DNA of 64,000 nt from Flavobacteriia bacterium. Its GTDB lineage: Bacteria; Bacteroidota; Bacteroidia; Flavobacteriales_D; Crocinitomicaceae. The stretch is taken from contig CANFUT010000020.1 in the NCBI GenBank assembly GCA_947450325.1, positions 1-64,000 on the forward strand. The letters run 5' to 3'. Below the pieces are notes generated by a model. The model saw nothing but the letters and a program-made list of their open reading frames with translations. It did no database searches and was not told the origin of the DNA. Made by a program: the position numbers and the translations under genes. This document shows positions 25,358 to 34,236 of this stretch, in pieces. How positions within the stretch are numbered: the stretch's first letter is position 1; each line of letters opens with the position of its first letter.

Positions 25358-25551
25358 AAATCTATTTATAGAAAAATAAGTAAAAGTGACCCTAAAATAT
25401 CTTAAAAATGATTTAACTTTTTTTTTGAAAATGGGGATTATTTATTACCTTGTCAAGAAATTGGAAATAAAAGACTTTTTCAATTTTTATTTTGAATGGT
25501 AATTATCAAAGCGGTAGGTAATTGAAGTTTTAGTAAGGTTTCAAGATTTTT

Positions 25552-28500
25552 ATGGAAAAGTTAGAACTCGAGATTTCACAAAAAGAAAAGGAAAGAATTT
25601 TTGCGCTGCATGATTATGTTGCATTAAATTCTTTTCCTGAGAGAGATTTTGATGAAATCACGAAACTCGTTTCCTTTATTTGTGATGTTCCACTTGCTTT
25701 GATCACCTTTGTTGGTGAAAAAACCATTATTTTTAAATCACATTATGGCACCGATGCTACTGAATCTGCAAGAGAAGGGAGTTTCTGTTCTTATACTTTA
25801 GAGCAAGATGGCGTTTTTGTCGTTCCAAATACAAGAAAAGATAAAAGATTCGTCGATAATGAATTGGTTACTGGAGATTTTGACATTCAGTTTTATGCTG
25901 GTGCTCCTTTAGTTAATAATGATGGATTTGCACTTGGAACTTTATGCGTATTAGACCACAAACCAAGAGAACTTACTGAAAAACAAATCGAAGCCATTAA
26001 AATTCTTTCAAATCAAGTTATTCAATTAATTGAAGTGCGTAAAAAAAATGCACAACTTGAAGAAAGTAAATATGCTTATAAATCACTTTTTGATCAAAAC
26101 CCAGACGCCGTTTTTTCATTTGATATTAACGGACGATTTATTCATGCGAATTCAGCATTGACTAAAATGGTAGAAATTGGTGAAAATGAATTAAAAAGAA
26201 CCACATTTGTGCGATTTGTAGCACCTGAGTATAGAGATAAAGTAACCAACACTTTTAGAAAAGCTGCAAGTGGACTTCCACAACACTATTATGCCGAAAT
26301 TATTTCCACAACAGGAAAAAGAATCATGGCCAGTATTACAAATATTCCAAATATTAAAAATGGAGAAGTAATTGGTGTTTTTGGAATAGCAAAAGACATT
26401 ACTGAAAAACATCATTTACAAGAAAATTTATCCATGATTCTCAACAATACCAGAGAATCTTTTATGATTTTGGATAGAAAGTTGAATGTTGTTTTCTACA
26501 ATGAATCGGCAAAACACCATGCTGAAGTCATTCTTGATCGAGCAATTTATGAAGGAATGAATATCCTTGAAATTGCCACTCCTGATAGAATTCCTCAATT
26601 ATTAGAATTATATAATCGCGTTTTTGAAGGTCAAATTACACAAACGGAAATTCCAATTGAATTTCAAGATCGAGAAACAGTTTGGATTTCAAATGTTTTC
26701 AGTCCTGTTGTGAATGAAAGTGGAGAAATTTACAATGTGATTGTTACCACTTTAGATATTACTGAAAGAAAAAAATCTCAATTAAAACTTGAAAAAAGTG
26801 AACTTGGACTAAAACAAGCGCAAGAAATTTCAAACATTGGAAGCTGGGAAATCGATTTTCTACAATTGAAATCTACTTGGTCTGATGAGATGTACCGAAT
26901 TCTCGGGCTGGAAGTGGGCGAAATTGAACCAAACTTGAGTAATTTCCTTCAATCAATTCATCCTGAAGATGCTGAACGAGTTACAAAAGCTTACAATCAG
27001 CAGCACCACATTGATAAACCTCATAAATCGACACATCGAATTGTGAGACCAAACGGAGAAATTCGCACTGTATATTCTGAAAATAAATTCATCAGTGAGA
27101 ATGATAAAACCATTGGTTTATATGGAATTATCAGAGATATTACAGAAATTCAAGAATCTGAAGAACAGCTGAAAAGCAGTGAACAAAAAACGCGCTTGAT
27201 TATGAACGCGTCACTCGATTCAATCATTTGGATTGAAGCTTCTGGAATCATCACTTTTTGGAATCCCCAAGCTGAAGCATCATTTGGTTGGACGAAAGAA
27301 GAAGCGATTGGACAAAATTTGATTGAATTGATTGCGCCAAGAAGCGACCGAAATTTATATTTCAAATCGATTCGCAATTACATAGAAAAAGAAGATGAAT
27401 CCGCACTCAATGTAATGGTTGAGAAATCTGCAATTACGAAATCGAATCAAGAATTTCCAATTGAGTTAACGGTAATTCCAATCAAACAACACAATGAAAT
27501 TACTTTTTCAGTTTTCATTAGAGACATTTCTGAAAGAAAACGTTTTAGTACTGAATTAGAATTGTCAGAAAAAAGATACCGAAACTTGTTCTATTTGAGT
27601 CCATTACCTATGTGGGTGTACGATTTGACAACTTTCGAATTCTTAGATGTAAACGACGCAGCCGTTCGCCAATATGGTTATACGCATGAAGAGTTTTTGT
27701 CCATGACTTTGGATGAAATCAGACCAGAAGACGAACTTGGAACTTTTGAAAAAGCGCTGAATTATGTGAAAAAATCAGTTGTTTTCCATCGCGGTGACTT
27801 TAGACACAAAAAGAAAAATGGCCAAATCATCGATGTAGACGTTCAAAGTAACATGATTGATTATGCAGGAAAAGATGCCAGACTGATTTTAGCAATTGAT
27901 ATCACTCGTGAACGTGAAAATGAACGCGAACTTAAAAAATTAACCCACAGTCTGGAGCAAAATGTGAAAGAGCGTACACTTGAATTAAATCAAGCAAATC
28001 AATTACTTTCATACCAGCATCAACAAACGCGCGACAGTATCACATACGCGCAAAATATTCAATCGTCTATTTTACACAGTGAATCAGATATTTCATCGCT
28101 ATTTAGAGATTCATTTGTATTATTCAAGGCCAAAGACAAAGTAACAGGAGATTTTTTCTGGTGTCACGAAACGGATGATCATTATTTCTTAGCCGTGTTA
28201 GATTGCACCGGACACGGTGTTCCTGGCGCCATGATTTCAATGGTTGGATTCCAATTACTGAATCAAATTGTGATTATTAATGGAGAGATTTCACCTGCAG
28301 AAGTTTTAAGACAATTGGATTCTGAAGTAGTCAATTTATTTCACCAAAACCAAGAAGAATCTAACTTGGATGGAATGGATATGATTTTCTGTAGAGTCAA
28401 TAAACACAAAAGAGAATTACATTACGCAGGTGCACAAAGACCACTGTTTTACTACACGGATGATGTTTTGCATGAATTGAAAGGCAATAAATCTGCAATC

Positions 28501-28782
28501 GGTGGAAGAACCAGCCACTATTCTGACAAAATCTTTGAAGAAGCAAAATTAGAATACAAAGCAGGCGATGCGATTTTCTTAACTTCTGATGGTTATTATT
28601 CTCAGTTTGGTGGACCGAAAAACAAAATCATGCTGAAAAAACGCATGGTGGATGAATTCTCTAAAGTGGCGCATTTGCCGTCAATTGCACAATACCATCA
28701 CCTGAAAAATTACCTCGAAACTTGGCAAGGGGACGAAGAACAAGTAGATGATATTTTAGTGGTTGGAGTGAAATTGAAATAA
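25552..28782 (+). CDS. GAF/multi-PAS sensor with SpoIIE phosphatase output
   Basis: 1076-residue cytoplasmic signalling protein. Order: GAF (about 29-163, with SFCSYTLEQDGVFVVPNTRKDKRF), PAS1 (177-290), PAS2 (293-408), PAS3 (420-534), PAS4 (546-663), PAS5 (671-793), a short coiled coil (to ~835, starting NERELKKLTHSLEQNVKERTLELNQ), then a PP2C-like SpoIIE serine phosphatase (about 835-1076) with DCTGHGVPGAMIS, LDGMDMIF and LTSDGYYSQFGG. No membrane segment, histidine-kinase domain or receiver is present. It probably senses a cytosolic cue and dephosphorylates an anti-sigma antagonist or similar partner; no such partner is adjacent. It ends 1 bp before the convergent GH3-like gene. Confidence 0.9.
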   Translation: MEKLELEISQKEKERIFALHDYVALNSFPERDFDEITKLVSFICDVPLALITFVGEKTIIFKSHYGTDATESAREGSFCSYTLEQDGVFVVPNTRKDKRFVDNELVTGDFDIQFYAGAPLVNNDGFALGTLCVLDHKPRELTEKQIEAIKILSNQVIQLIEVRKKNAQLEESKYAYKSLFDQNPDAVFSFDINGRFIHANSALTKMVEIGENELKRTTFVRFVAPEYRDKVTNTFRKAASGLPQHYYAEIISTTGKRIMASITNIPNIKNGEVIGVFGIAKDITEKHHLQENLSMILNNTRESFMILDRKLNVVFYNESAKHHAEVILDRAIYEGMNILEIATPDRIPQLLELYNRVFEGQITQTEIPIEFQDRETVWISNVFSPVVNESGEIYNVIVTTLDITERKKSQLKLEKSELGLKQAQEISNIGSWEIDFLQLKSTWSDEMYRILGLEVGEIEPNLSNFLQSIHPEDAERVTKAYNQQHHIDKPHKSTHRIVRPNGEIRTVYSENKFISENDKTIGLYGIIRDITEIQESEEQLKSSEQKTRLIMNASLDSIIWIEASGIITFWNPQAEASFGWTKEEAIGQNLIELIAPRSDRNLYFKSIRNYIEKEDESALNVMVEKSAITKSNQEFPIELTVIPIKQHNEITFSVFIRDISERKRFSTELELSEKRYRNLFYLSPLPMWVYDLTTFEFLDVNDAAVRQYGYTHEEFLSMTLDEIRPEDELGTFEKALNYVKKSVVFHRGDFRHKKKNGQIIDVDVQSNMIDYAGKDARLILAIDITRERENERELKKLTHSLEQNVKERTLELNQANQLLSYQHQQTRDSITYAQNIQSSILHSESDISSLFRDSFVLFKAKDKVTGDFFWCHETDDHYFLAVLDCTGHGVPGAMISMVGFQLLNQIVIINGEISPAEVLRQLDSEVVNLFHQNQEESNLDGMDMIFCRVNKHKRELHYAGAQRPLFYYTDDVLHELKGNKSAIGGRTSHYSDKIFEEAKLEYKAGDAIFLTSDGYYSQFGGPKNKIMLKKRMVDEFSKVAHLPSIAQYHHLKNYLETWQGDEEQVDDILVVGVKLK

Positions 28783-28783
28783 C

Positions 28784-30313
28784 TTAAGATTTTACTTCTT
28801 TTGATTTCAAAAACTGTTGCCATTGTGTTGCCTGGTGCTTATTCATCACCCTAGGAAATTTATTTTGTGACCCCAGTTTTCCTAATTTTTCCATGAATTC
28901 ATAAAAATAATCTGTTGGAACACAGTTCATTTCAGGTTTACCCAAGCTGTATTTTCTTGCAGAGGCGTAATCGTCATTTTTCTCAGCCAAGGTTTTGTCT
29001 ATCAGCTCATTGATTTTTGAAATGTCAACGTCTTCGTTCACGCCCAATGTCCAAAAGTGTTTTTGAGAAACATCATCCGGATAAACACAATATTCTTCAA
29101 ATTCTAATTCTGAGGATTTTCCAACCGAAATGATCGCTTCTTGAATATTGTCCAAAGATAAATGTTCACCCACCAAACTCAAATATTGTTTGATTCTACC
29201 AGTAATTTTTATTTCACACTGCTCAACATCAGTAAATTGAACTAAATCTCCGATGATATAACGCCACAAACCAGCATTGGTAGAAATAATCAATGCGTAA
29301 TCAATATTCGGCTGAACGTTGCTTAAGGTAAATGCTTTGTGTTTATTAATTAAACTTCCATCAGCATTGAAATAGTCGGAATTGAACGGAACAAATTCAT
29401 AAAAAATGCCCGAATTCAAAAGCAATTGCATACCTTGTTTTTTAGGCGTTTTTTGGTATGCAAAATATCCTTCACTTGCTAAATAAGTATCCAATAAATA
29501 TACTTCTTCGCCCAGTAAACGCTCCAATTTTTTGACATAAGGATCAATGAAAACGCCGCCGTGAACATACACTTTGAAATTCGGCCAAATGTCGTGAATT
29601 GAATTTAATTCATATCGAGCAATGATTCTCTCAATCAACATGATACACCAACTTGGAATTCCTGCCATGATGCCAATATCCCATTTTGGAGCGGCTTCCA
29701 CCATGATGTCCAATTTTTTGTTCCAATCTTTGATTTTGGTGGTTTTACTTCCCGGTTTGGTAAAAGGAGAAGCAATCCACGAAGTGTGTTTTTTCAAAAT
29801 TCCACTTAAATCTCCTTCAACGTGGGCACCAACATGCACAAGTTCCGTCGATCCACCAACAATTAATATCGATTTTTGGTAAAATTTCGGCGGTAAATTA
29901 AGATCTGCCAATGAAGTCATTTGCTTTAAACTCGTTTTTTGAAAAGAACGAATCATTTGTTGCGTTACAGGGATTCTTTTACTCGGAGAACCTGTAGTGC
30001 CAGAAGAAAGTGCAAAATAAGTCGTTTTTCCCGGCCAAGTATTGTCGCGGACTCCGTCAATTGTGCGATGCAACCAAGTATCATAAAACTGATCGTAATC
30101 CATCATTGGCACATTGTTTTGAAACGCTAAAAATGGATTCTCATCTTCCAAAATTTGCTCAAAATCATGGCTTGTACCGAAATTGGTTTTTCTAGCCCTG
30201 AAAAGCAATTTGTTGAATGCTTTCAATTGATTATTGATAGAAATCCCCTTTTTAAGACTTCTTTTTTGACCAATTTGAGTTGATGTTTTAATGATTCTTC
30301 CAACAATTTGCAT
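28784..30313 (-). CDS. GH3-family acyl-adenylate-forming enzyme
   Basis: 509-residue member of the GH3 family, known in plants for joining amino acids to auxin or jasmonate through an acyl-adenylate. Visible family features: the nucleotide-binding loop FALSSGTTGSPSKRIPVT, YLASEGYFAYQ, and GLWRYIIGDLVQFTDVEQCEIKITGRIKQYLSLVGEHLS. Bacterial members are common in Bacteroidota but their substrates are unknown. Single gene, 1 bp from the end of the convergent SpoIIE-type phosphatase. Confidence 0.9.
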   Translation of the reverse strand: MQIVGRIIKTSTQIGQKRSLKKGISINNQLKAFNKLLFRARKTNFGTSHDFEQILEDENPFLAFQNNVPMMDYDQFYDTWLHRTIDGVRDNTWPGKTTYFALSSGTTGSPSKRIPVTQQMIRSFQKTSLKQMTSLADLNLPPKFYQKSILIVGGSTELVHVGAHVEGDLSGILKKHTSWIASPFTKPGSKTTKIKDWNKKLDIMVEAAPKWDIGIMAGIPSWCIMLIERIIARYELNSIHDIWPNFKVYVHGGVFIDPYVKKLERLLGEEVYLLDTYLASEGYFAYQKTPKKQGMQLLLNSGIFYEFVPFNSDYFNADGSLINKHKAFTLSNVQPNIDYALIISTNAGLWRYIIGDLVQFTDVEQCEIKITGRIKQYLSLVGEHLSLDNIQEAIISVGKSSELEFEEYCVYPDDVSQKHFWTLGVNEDVDISKINELIDKTLAEKNDDYASARKYSLGKPEMNCVPTDYFYEFMEKLGKLGSQNKFPRVMNKHQATQWQQFLKSKEVKS

Positions 30314-30624
30314 ACTTTCAATTTCTTGTTAAAACAGCTAAAATAAACTTTAGTAGCAGTATTGATTATTTCAAATTTAAGCATTTTGACTATTCTATTT
30401 TCATTCGTCTTTTATAGTAAATACTTTTTACAGCTTTTTAACATAAATTAATTTACTTTTTTCATTCACCATATTCCAATATTTTAAAGGTCTTTGGATT
30501 ATTAACTCTAAAATTCAATTTCAAAAATTTAATGATTTCATAATTTAATCTGATAGAAATCAGTTATACTTTATTTTGATTGTTTAACTTTGTAATGGAT
30601 TTTAAAACCAGAAATTCCAATCCT
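30314..30624. other. AT-rich divergent promoter region
   Basis: 311-bp gap between the divergent GH3-like and universal stress protein genes. Apart from a TAACTTTG box at 30585-30592 (TAnnTTTG, predicted start about 30596, 29 nt before the stress-protein ATG) I see no gene, hairpin or repeat. Confidence 0.5.
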
Positions 30625-31443
30625 ATGAAAAATAAGACATTTATTGTTCCCCACGATTTTACGACAGTTGCTGATAACGCTTTAGATCACGCACTTGCAA
30701 CAGCTGTAATTGTTGACGCAAAGATTTATTTACTGCACGTTGTTTCTAAAGATAAAGAAATTCCTGAAGCTGAAACGCATTTAAAAGCATTGATCGCTGC
30801 AAGAAATTCTTCTATTGAATTAATTCCTGTTGTTAGAGTTGGAAGTATTTTTGAAGACATTGGAGATTTTGCTTCTGAACATCATGCTGACTTGATTTTC
30901 ATGGGTACGCATGGCAGACACGGATGGCAACACATCACTGGAAGTCACGCGTTGAAAGTTATTACACATTCTACAGTTCCTTTTGTTGTGGTTCAAGAAA
31001 AAGGAATCAAACCTTCTGGTTACGATGATATTGTTGTGCCGTTGGATTTGAACAAAGAGACCAAACAAAAATTGGCTTATGTGGCTAATTTGGCAACCTA
31101 TTTCAAATCTCGTGTTCACATTGTGACACCAGATGAAACGGATGAAGTTTTCCGTCAGCAAGTAAAAGTCAATATTCAATTTGCACAAAGATTTTTTGCT
31201 GAAAGAAACATTGAAATCACGACAACGATTGCTCCTGCAAATGGATTCGACAAAGAAGTGGTAAAACACGCAGTACATTTAGATGCAGATTTGATTGCCA
31301 TTATGAACTTGAACAGAAACAATTTATTGGGTGCAATTACTGCAAATCACGAGCAATATATTTTGACGAATGATGCGCAAATTCCAACATTAATTATCAA
31401 TCCAATCGAAAATCCTTACGGATCTAGTATTTTGTTTGGATAA
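30625..31443 (+). CDS. Tandem universal stress protein
   Basis: 272 residues holding two universal-stress (Usp) domains: the first from KTFIVPHDFTTVADNALDHALA to VPFVVVQE, with nucleotide-loop-like GTHGRHGWQHITGSHALKVI; the second from YDDIVVPLDLNKETKQKLAYVANLA to IPTLIINP, whose loop (NLNRNNLLGAITANHEQYIL) lacks the standard G-2x-G-9x-G(S/T) pattern and may not bind ATP. Start at 30625 because the TAACTTTG box lies upstream and the earlier in-frame TTG/ATG codons overlap the promoter. Followed by a clear terminator. Likely a general stress factor. Confidence 0.88.
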   Translation: MKNKTFIVPHDFTTVADNALDHALATAVIVDAKIYLLHVVSKDKEIPEAETHLKALIAARNSSIELIPVVRVGSIFEDIGDFASEHHADLIFMGTHGRHGWQHITGSHALKVITHSTVPFVVVQEKGIKPSGYDDIVVPLDLNKETKQKLAYVANLATYFKSRVHIVTPDETDEVFRQQVKVNIQFAQRFFAERNIEITTTIAPANGFDKEVVKHAVHLDADLIAIMNLNRNNLLGAITANHEQYILTNDAQIPTLIINPIENPYGSSILFG

Positions 31444-31466
31444 AATAAATTTATACTAATTTAGTG

Positions 31467-31498
31467 AAAGGAACTTCAAATTGGAGTTCCTTTTTTTT
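31467..31498 (+). terminator. Terminator after universal stress protein
   Basis: AAAGGAACT (31467-31475) pairs with AGTTCCTTT (31485-31493), nine-base loop, followed by T-run to 31498. Confidence 0.85.
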
Positions 31499-31518
31499 CA
31501 TCAAATATTTGAATCAAA

Positions 31519-32184
31519 ATGTCGTCGCACCACGTTGTTAGAGATCTTCAAGAACCTGCATTAATCATTGCAAATGGCGAAGCTTGCAGCTTAGAATTGT
31601 TGGGCGAATTGCTCGAATGGAGTCCTTACGTGGTGGTGTTGGATGGCGCGATTCATCGGGTGCTCGAACTTGAAATCAAAGTAGATGTGCTCTTGGGTGA
31701 TTTTGACCGAAATGAAATCCCGCTGGAAACAATCAAAGCCAAACAAGACGCGATTGAAATTGTGCATACGCCCGACCAAAACAAAACCGATTTGGAAAAA
31801 GCCATTGATTTTCTAATCCAAAAAGGACACCGCGCGGTGAATGTTTTGTGGGCAACAGGAAAACGCGCAGACCATACTTTGGCGAATATCACAGGAATTG
31901 TACGATTTAAAAATCAAATCACAATTACTATGATCGACGATTATTCTGTCATTTATCAATTGCCTGAAAAGTTTCAAAAATGGTACCCTAAAAACACGCC
32001 GATTTCTTTGATTCCAGTTGGAACGGTGGAAGGAATTGTCACTGAAAACTTGAAATACAACCTGCAAAACGAAAGTTTGACTTTGGGCTATCGAATCGGA
32101 AGCAGCAATGAAGTTGCGGAAGATGGAATCATCAAAATCAGTCACCAAAAAGGCGATTTATTGATGATGGAATGCAAAGATTAA
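31519..32184 (+). CDS. thiN: Thiamine pyrophosphokinase
   Basis: Transfers pyrophosphate from ATP to thiamine to give thiamine diphosphate. 221 residues with family motifs: ALIIANGEAC, VVLDGAIHRVLE, VLLGDFDRNEIP, HTPDQNKTDLEKAIDFL and WATGKRADHTLANI. The C-terminal half (ISLIPVGTVEGIVTENLKYNL...GYRIGSSNEV) is the thiamine-binding beta-sandwich. The gene follows the stress-protein terminator by about 20 bp and is convergent with dusB (7-bp gap, no terminator seen between). Confidence 0.9.
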   Translation: MSSHHVVRDLQEPALIIANGEACSLELLGELLEWSPYVVVLDGAIHRVLELEIKVDVLLGDFDRNEIPLETIKAKQDAIEIVHTPDQNKTDLEKAIDFLIQKGHRAVNVLWATGKRADHTLANITGIVRFKNQITITMIDDYSVIYQLPEKFQKWYPKNTPISLIPVGTVEGIVTENLKYNLQNESLTLGYRIGSSNEVAEDGIIKISHQKGDLLMMECKD

Positions 32185-32191
32185 GCAAGAT

Positions 32192-33184
32192 TTAAGCAAA
32201 CTCAAAATTGGCTTCATTTTCTTGTATGTAGGTCAACGTGTCCATGATTTCTTGCAAATCAAACGACGTCACCAATTTCATTCTGTAATCTTTGATGTGC
32301 GAAATTCCTTTGAAATAGTTGGAATAATGGCGCTTCATTTCAGCGATTCCTAACACTTCGCCTTTCCAATTGACAGACATTTGCAAATGATCTTTTGCCG
32401 CTTGCACGCGTTCTGCAATTCCAGGAGATGCCAAATGTGTTCCCGTATTCAAAAAGTGCTTGATTTCATTGAAAACCCAAGGATAACCGATTGAAGCGCG
32501 GCCAATCATGATTCCGTCAATGCCGTAACGATTTTTATATTCTAGTGCTTTTTCAGGAGAATCGATGTCGCCATTTCCAAAAACTGGAATGCGCATGCGC
32601 GGATTGTTTTTCACATCACCAATCAAGGTCCAATCTGCTTCGCCTTTATACAATTGCTTGCGTGTACGCCCGTGAATAGAAATTGCTTCAATGCCAACGT
32701 CTTGCAGTTTCTCAGCGGTGCTAACCACAAATTTAGTGTCTTCATCCCAGCCCAAACGCGTTTTCACGGTGACTGGCAAATTGGTTGCTTTCACAATTTC
32801 TTCTGTCATGCGCACCAATTTGGGAATGTCTTGTAACATTCCAGCGCCGGCACCTTTGCAAGTGACTTTTTTCACAGGACAACCGAAATTGATGTCGATG
32901 ATATCCGGATTTGTTTTCTCGATAATCTCCGCTGCTTGGCGCATGCTGACGATGTCGTAGCCAAAAATTTGAATACCGACAGGACGTTCATATTCGTAAA
33001 TATCTAATTTTTGAACACTTTTTGCCGCATCGCGAATCAAACCTTCGGAGGAGATAAATTCAGTGTACATCAAATCGGCGCCATGTTTTTTGCACAAGGC
33101 ACGAAAAGGCGGATCGCTCACGTCTTCCATCGGCGCAAGCAACAGGGGAAATTCTCCCAATTCAATATCTCTGATTTTTACCAC
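32192..33184 (-). CDS. dusB: tRNA-dihydrouridine synthase B
   Basis: FMN enzyme reducing uridine to dihydrouridine in the tRNA D-loop. 330 residues with LLAPMEDVSDPPFRALCKKHGADLMYTEF, the catalytic cysteine in NFGCPVKKVTCKGAGAGML, TVKTRLGWDED, ISIHGRTRKQLYKGEADW and GNGDIDSPEKA. Length and motifs fit DusB of Bacteroidota. Single gene. Confidence 0.93.
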   Translation of the reverse strand: MVKIRDIELGEFPLLLAPMEDVSDPPFRALCKKHGADLMYTEFISSEGLIRDAAKSVQKLDIYEYERPVGIQIFGYDIVSMRQAAEIIEKTNPDIIDINFGCPVKKVTCKGAGAGMLQDIPKLVRMTEEIVKATNLPVTVKTRLGWDEDTKFVVSTAEKLQDVGIEAISIHGRTRKQLYKGEADWTLIGDVKNNPRMRIPVFGNGDIDSPEKALEYKNRYGIDGIMIGRASIGYPWVFNEIKHFLNTGTHLASPGIAERVQAAKDHLQMSVNWKGEVLGIAEMKRHYSNYFKGISHIKDYRMKLVTSFDLQEIMDTLTYIQENEANFEFA

Positions 33185-33370
33185 GGCGCAAAGTTAAGGC
33201 AAAGGAATGGGAATTGGAAATAAAAAGCGCATCAAGAAAATTTTGGATTGACTTTGGATTTTTGTGGAGAAGGATTTTTTGAAGATGCATAATTATGCTT
33301 CATTTTTTTGATTTGCGCATTAATTTGCTACTTTTAAATGAACTTTTTTGTGCGTTTGGTAGGAAATTAA

Positions 33371-33520
33371 AGGATAAAATTGGGTAAAGAATTATTCAAA
33401 TCTTTTTTTTCTTCAAATAGAGCACAGTTAAATTTGGAATTTTTAAAAGATGGTGTATATTTAGTAAAAGTATGTTTATCTGATAATCCTGTAATAACCA
33501 AACAAATTCAAAAATTATGA
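33371..33520 (+). pseudogene. Remnant of a T9SS type A sorting domain
   Basis: A 49-codon open frame with no start codon, opened by a stop at 33368-33370. It reads IKLGKELFKSFFSSNRA, then QLNLEFLKDGVYLVKV and ends PVITKQIQKL before TGA. This is the usual ending of a type IX secretion C-terminal domain (LGK..., L..L.DGVYLVK, ...ITKKI.K). The rest of the cargo protein is missing; the 180 bp upstream to the dusB start hold nothing recognisable. Its TGA (33518-33520) overlaps the ATG (33517-33519) of the next lipoprotein gene. Confidence 0.7.
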
Positions 33521-34149
33521 AAAATCTAAGGCTCATTATCTTGTTGTTTTTGATTGCATCTTGCGGAAAAGTTTTAAAAACGCACGTAAAAGGAAAAGTC
33601 CTTAATCCAGTTACGGGACAGGGAATAGAGAATGTTCGCGTAATTTTGCAAAAATCAGGAAGTGGAATACCCTCAGGTTTAAAAACGGTTGAAGCTGTGT
33701 ACACGGATGCGGGCGGGAATTTCGATATTTCTGCCAGAACCTTGAAAGGTCTAACAGCCAGTGTTGTTTTGGATGTAAATGAATACTATTCAATTGGATG
33801 GCAAAAAGATGGGGAGGTGTACTCAATTTTATCTCCAAAAAAAGGGAACGTGACAAATGCTGATTTTCATGCAGTGCCTTTTGGTGACTACCAAATTTCA
33901 ATTATAAATAATTCGTGCAATGGAGTTGGTGATACGATAGTAATTATAGCACAAAATGAAGTCAATTCGTTTTTAGGCAATGAATGGGTTTTAGGAGGTT
34001 GTGTAAATAAAATTACCGCTGTTTCTGAAGTGCCAATGGGTAATATACATACTATTTATACGGTGAAAAAGCTTGGTGTTACAACGGTTTACGAAACAGA
34101 TTTTATGGTTCAGCCTGGTCAATTAAATGTGCAAGTAATAAATTATTGA
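33517..34149 (+). CDS. Lipoprotein with carboxypeptidase-regulatory-like domain
   Basis: 210 residues. Signal peptide and strong lipobox (RLIILLFLIASC, Cys17) followed by a beta-sandwich of the carboxypeptidase-regulatory-like type (THVKGKVLNPVTGQGIENVRVIL ... TDAGGNFDISA). The last ~100 residues are a second beta-rich segment (ISIINNSCNGVGDTIVIIA, TVKKLGVTTVYETDFMV). Likely surface or periplasmic; function unknown. The ATGA overlap with the decayed sorting-domain frame is odd and may be chance or translational coupling. Confidence 0.75.
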   Translation: MKNLRLIILLFLIASCGKVLKTHVKGKVLNPVTGQGIENVRVILQKSGSGIPSGLKTVEAVYTDAGGNFDISARTLKGLTASVVLDVNEYYSIGWQKDGEVYSILSPKKGNVTNADFHAVPFGDYQISIINNSCNGVGDTIVIIAQNEVNSFLGNEWVLGGCVNKITAVSEVPMGNIHTIYTVKKLGVTTVYETDFMVQPGQLNVQVINY

Positions 34150-34236
34150 TTCATAAAACTACCCATTTTCCAATCCCAAACAACTTTTTAATTTAAGCAA
34201 CGTCTTTAGACTATAAATCAACATAAAGCAATACTT

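Noticed and set aside
30820-31278. 152-residue open frame antisense to the universal stress protein
   Set aside because: Low-complexity composition (Cys, Phe, Asn rich) typical of shadows; the plus-strand Usp gene is clear.
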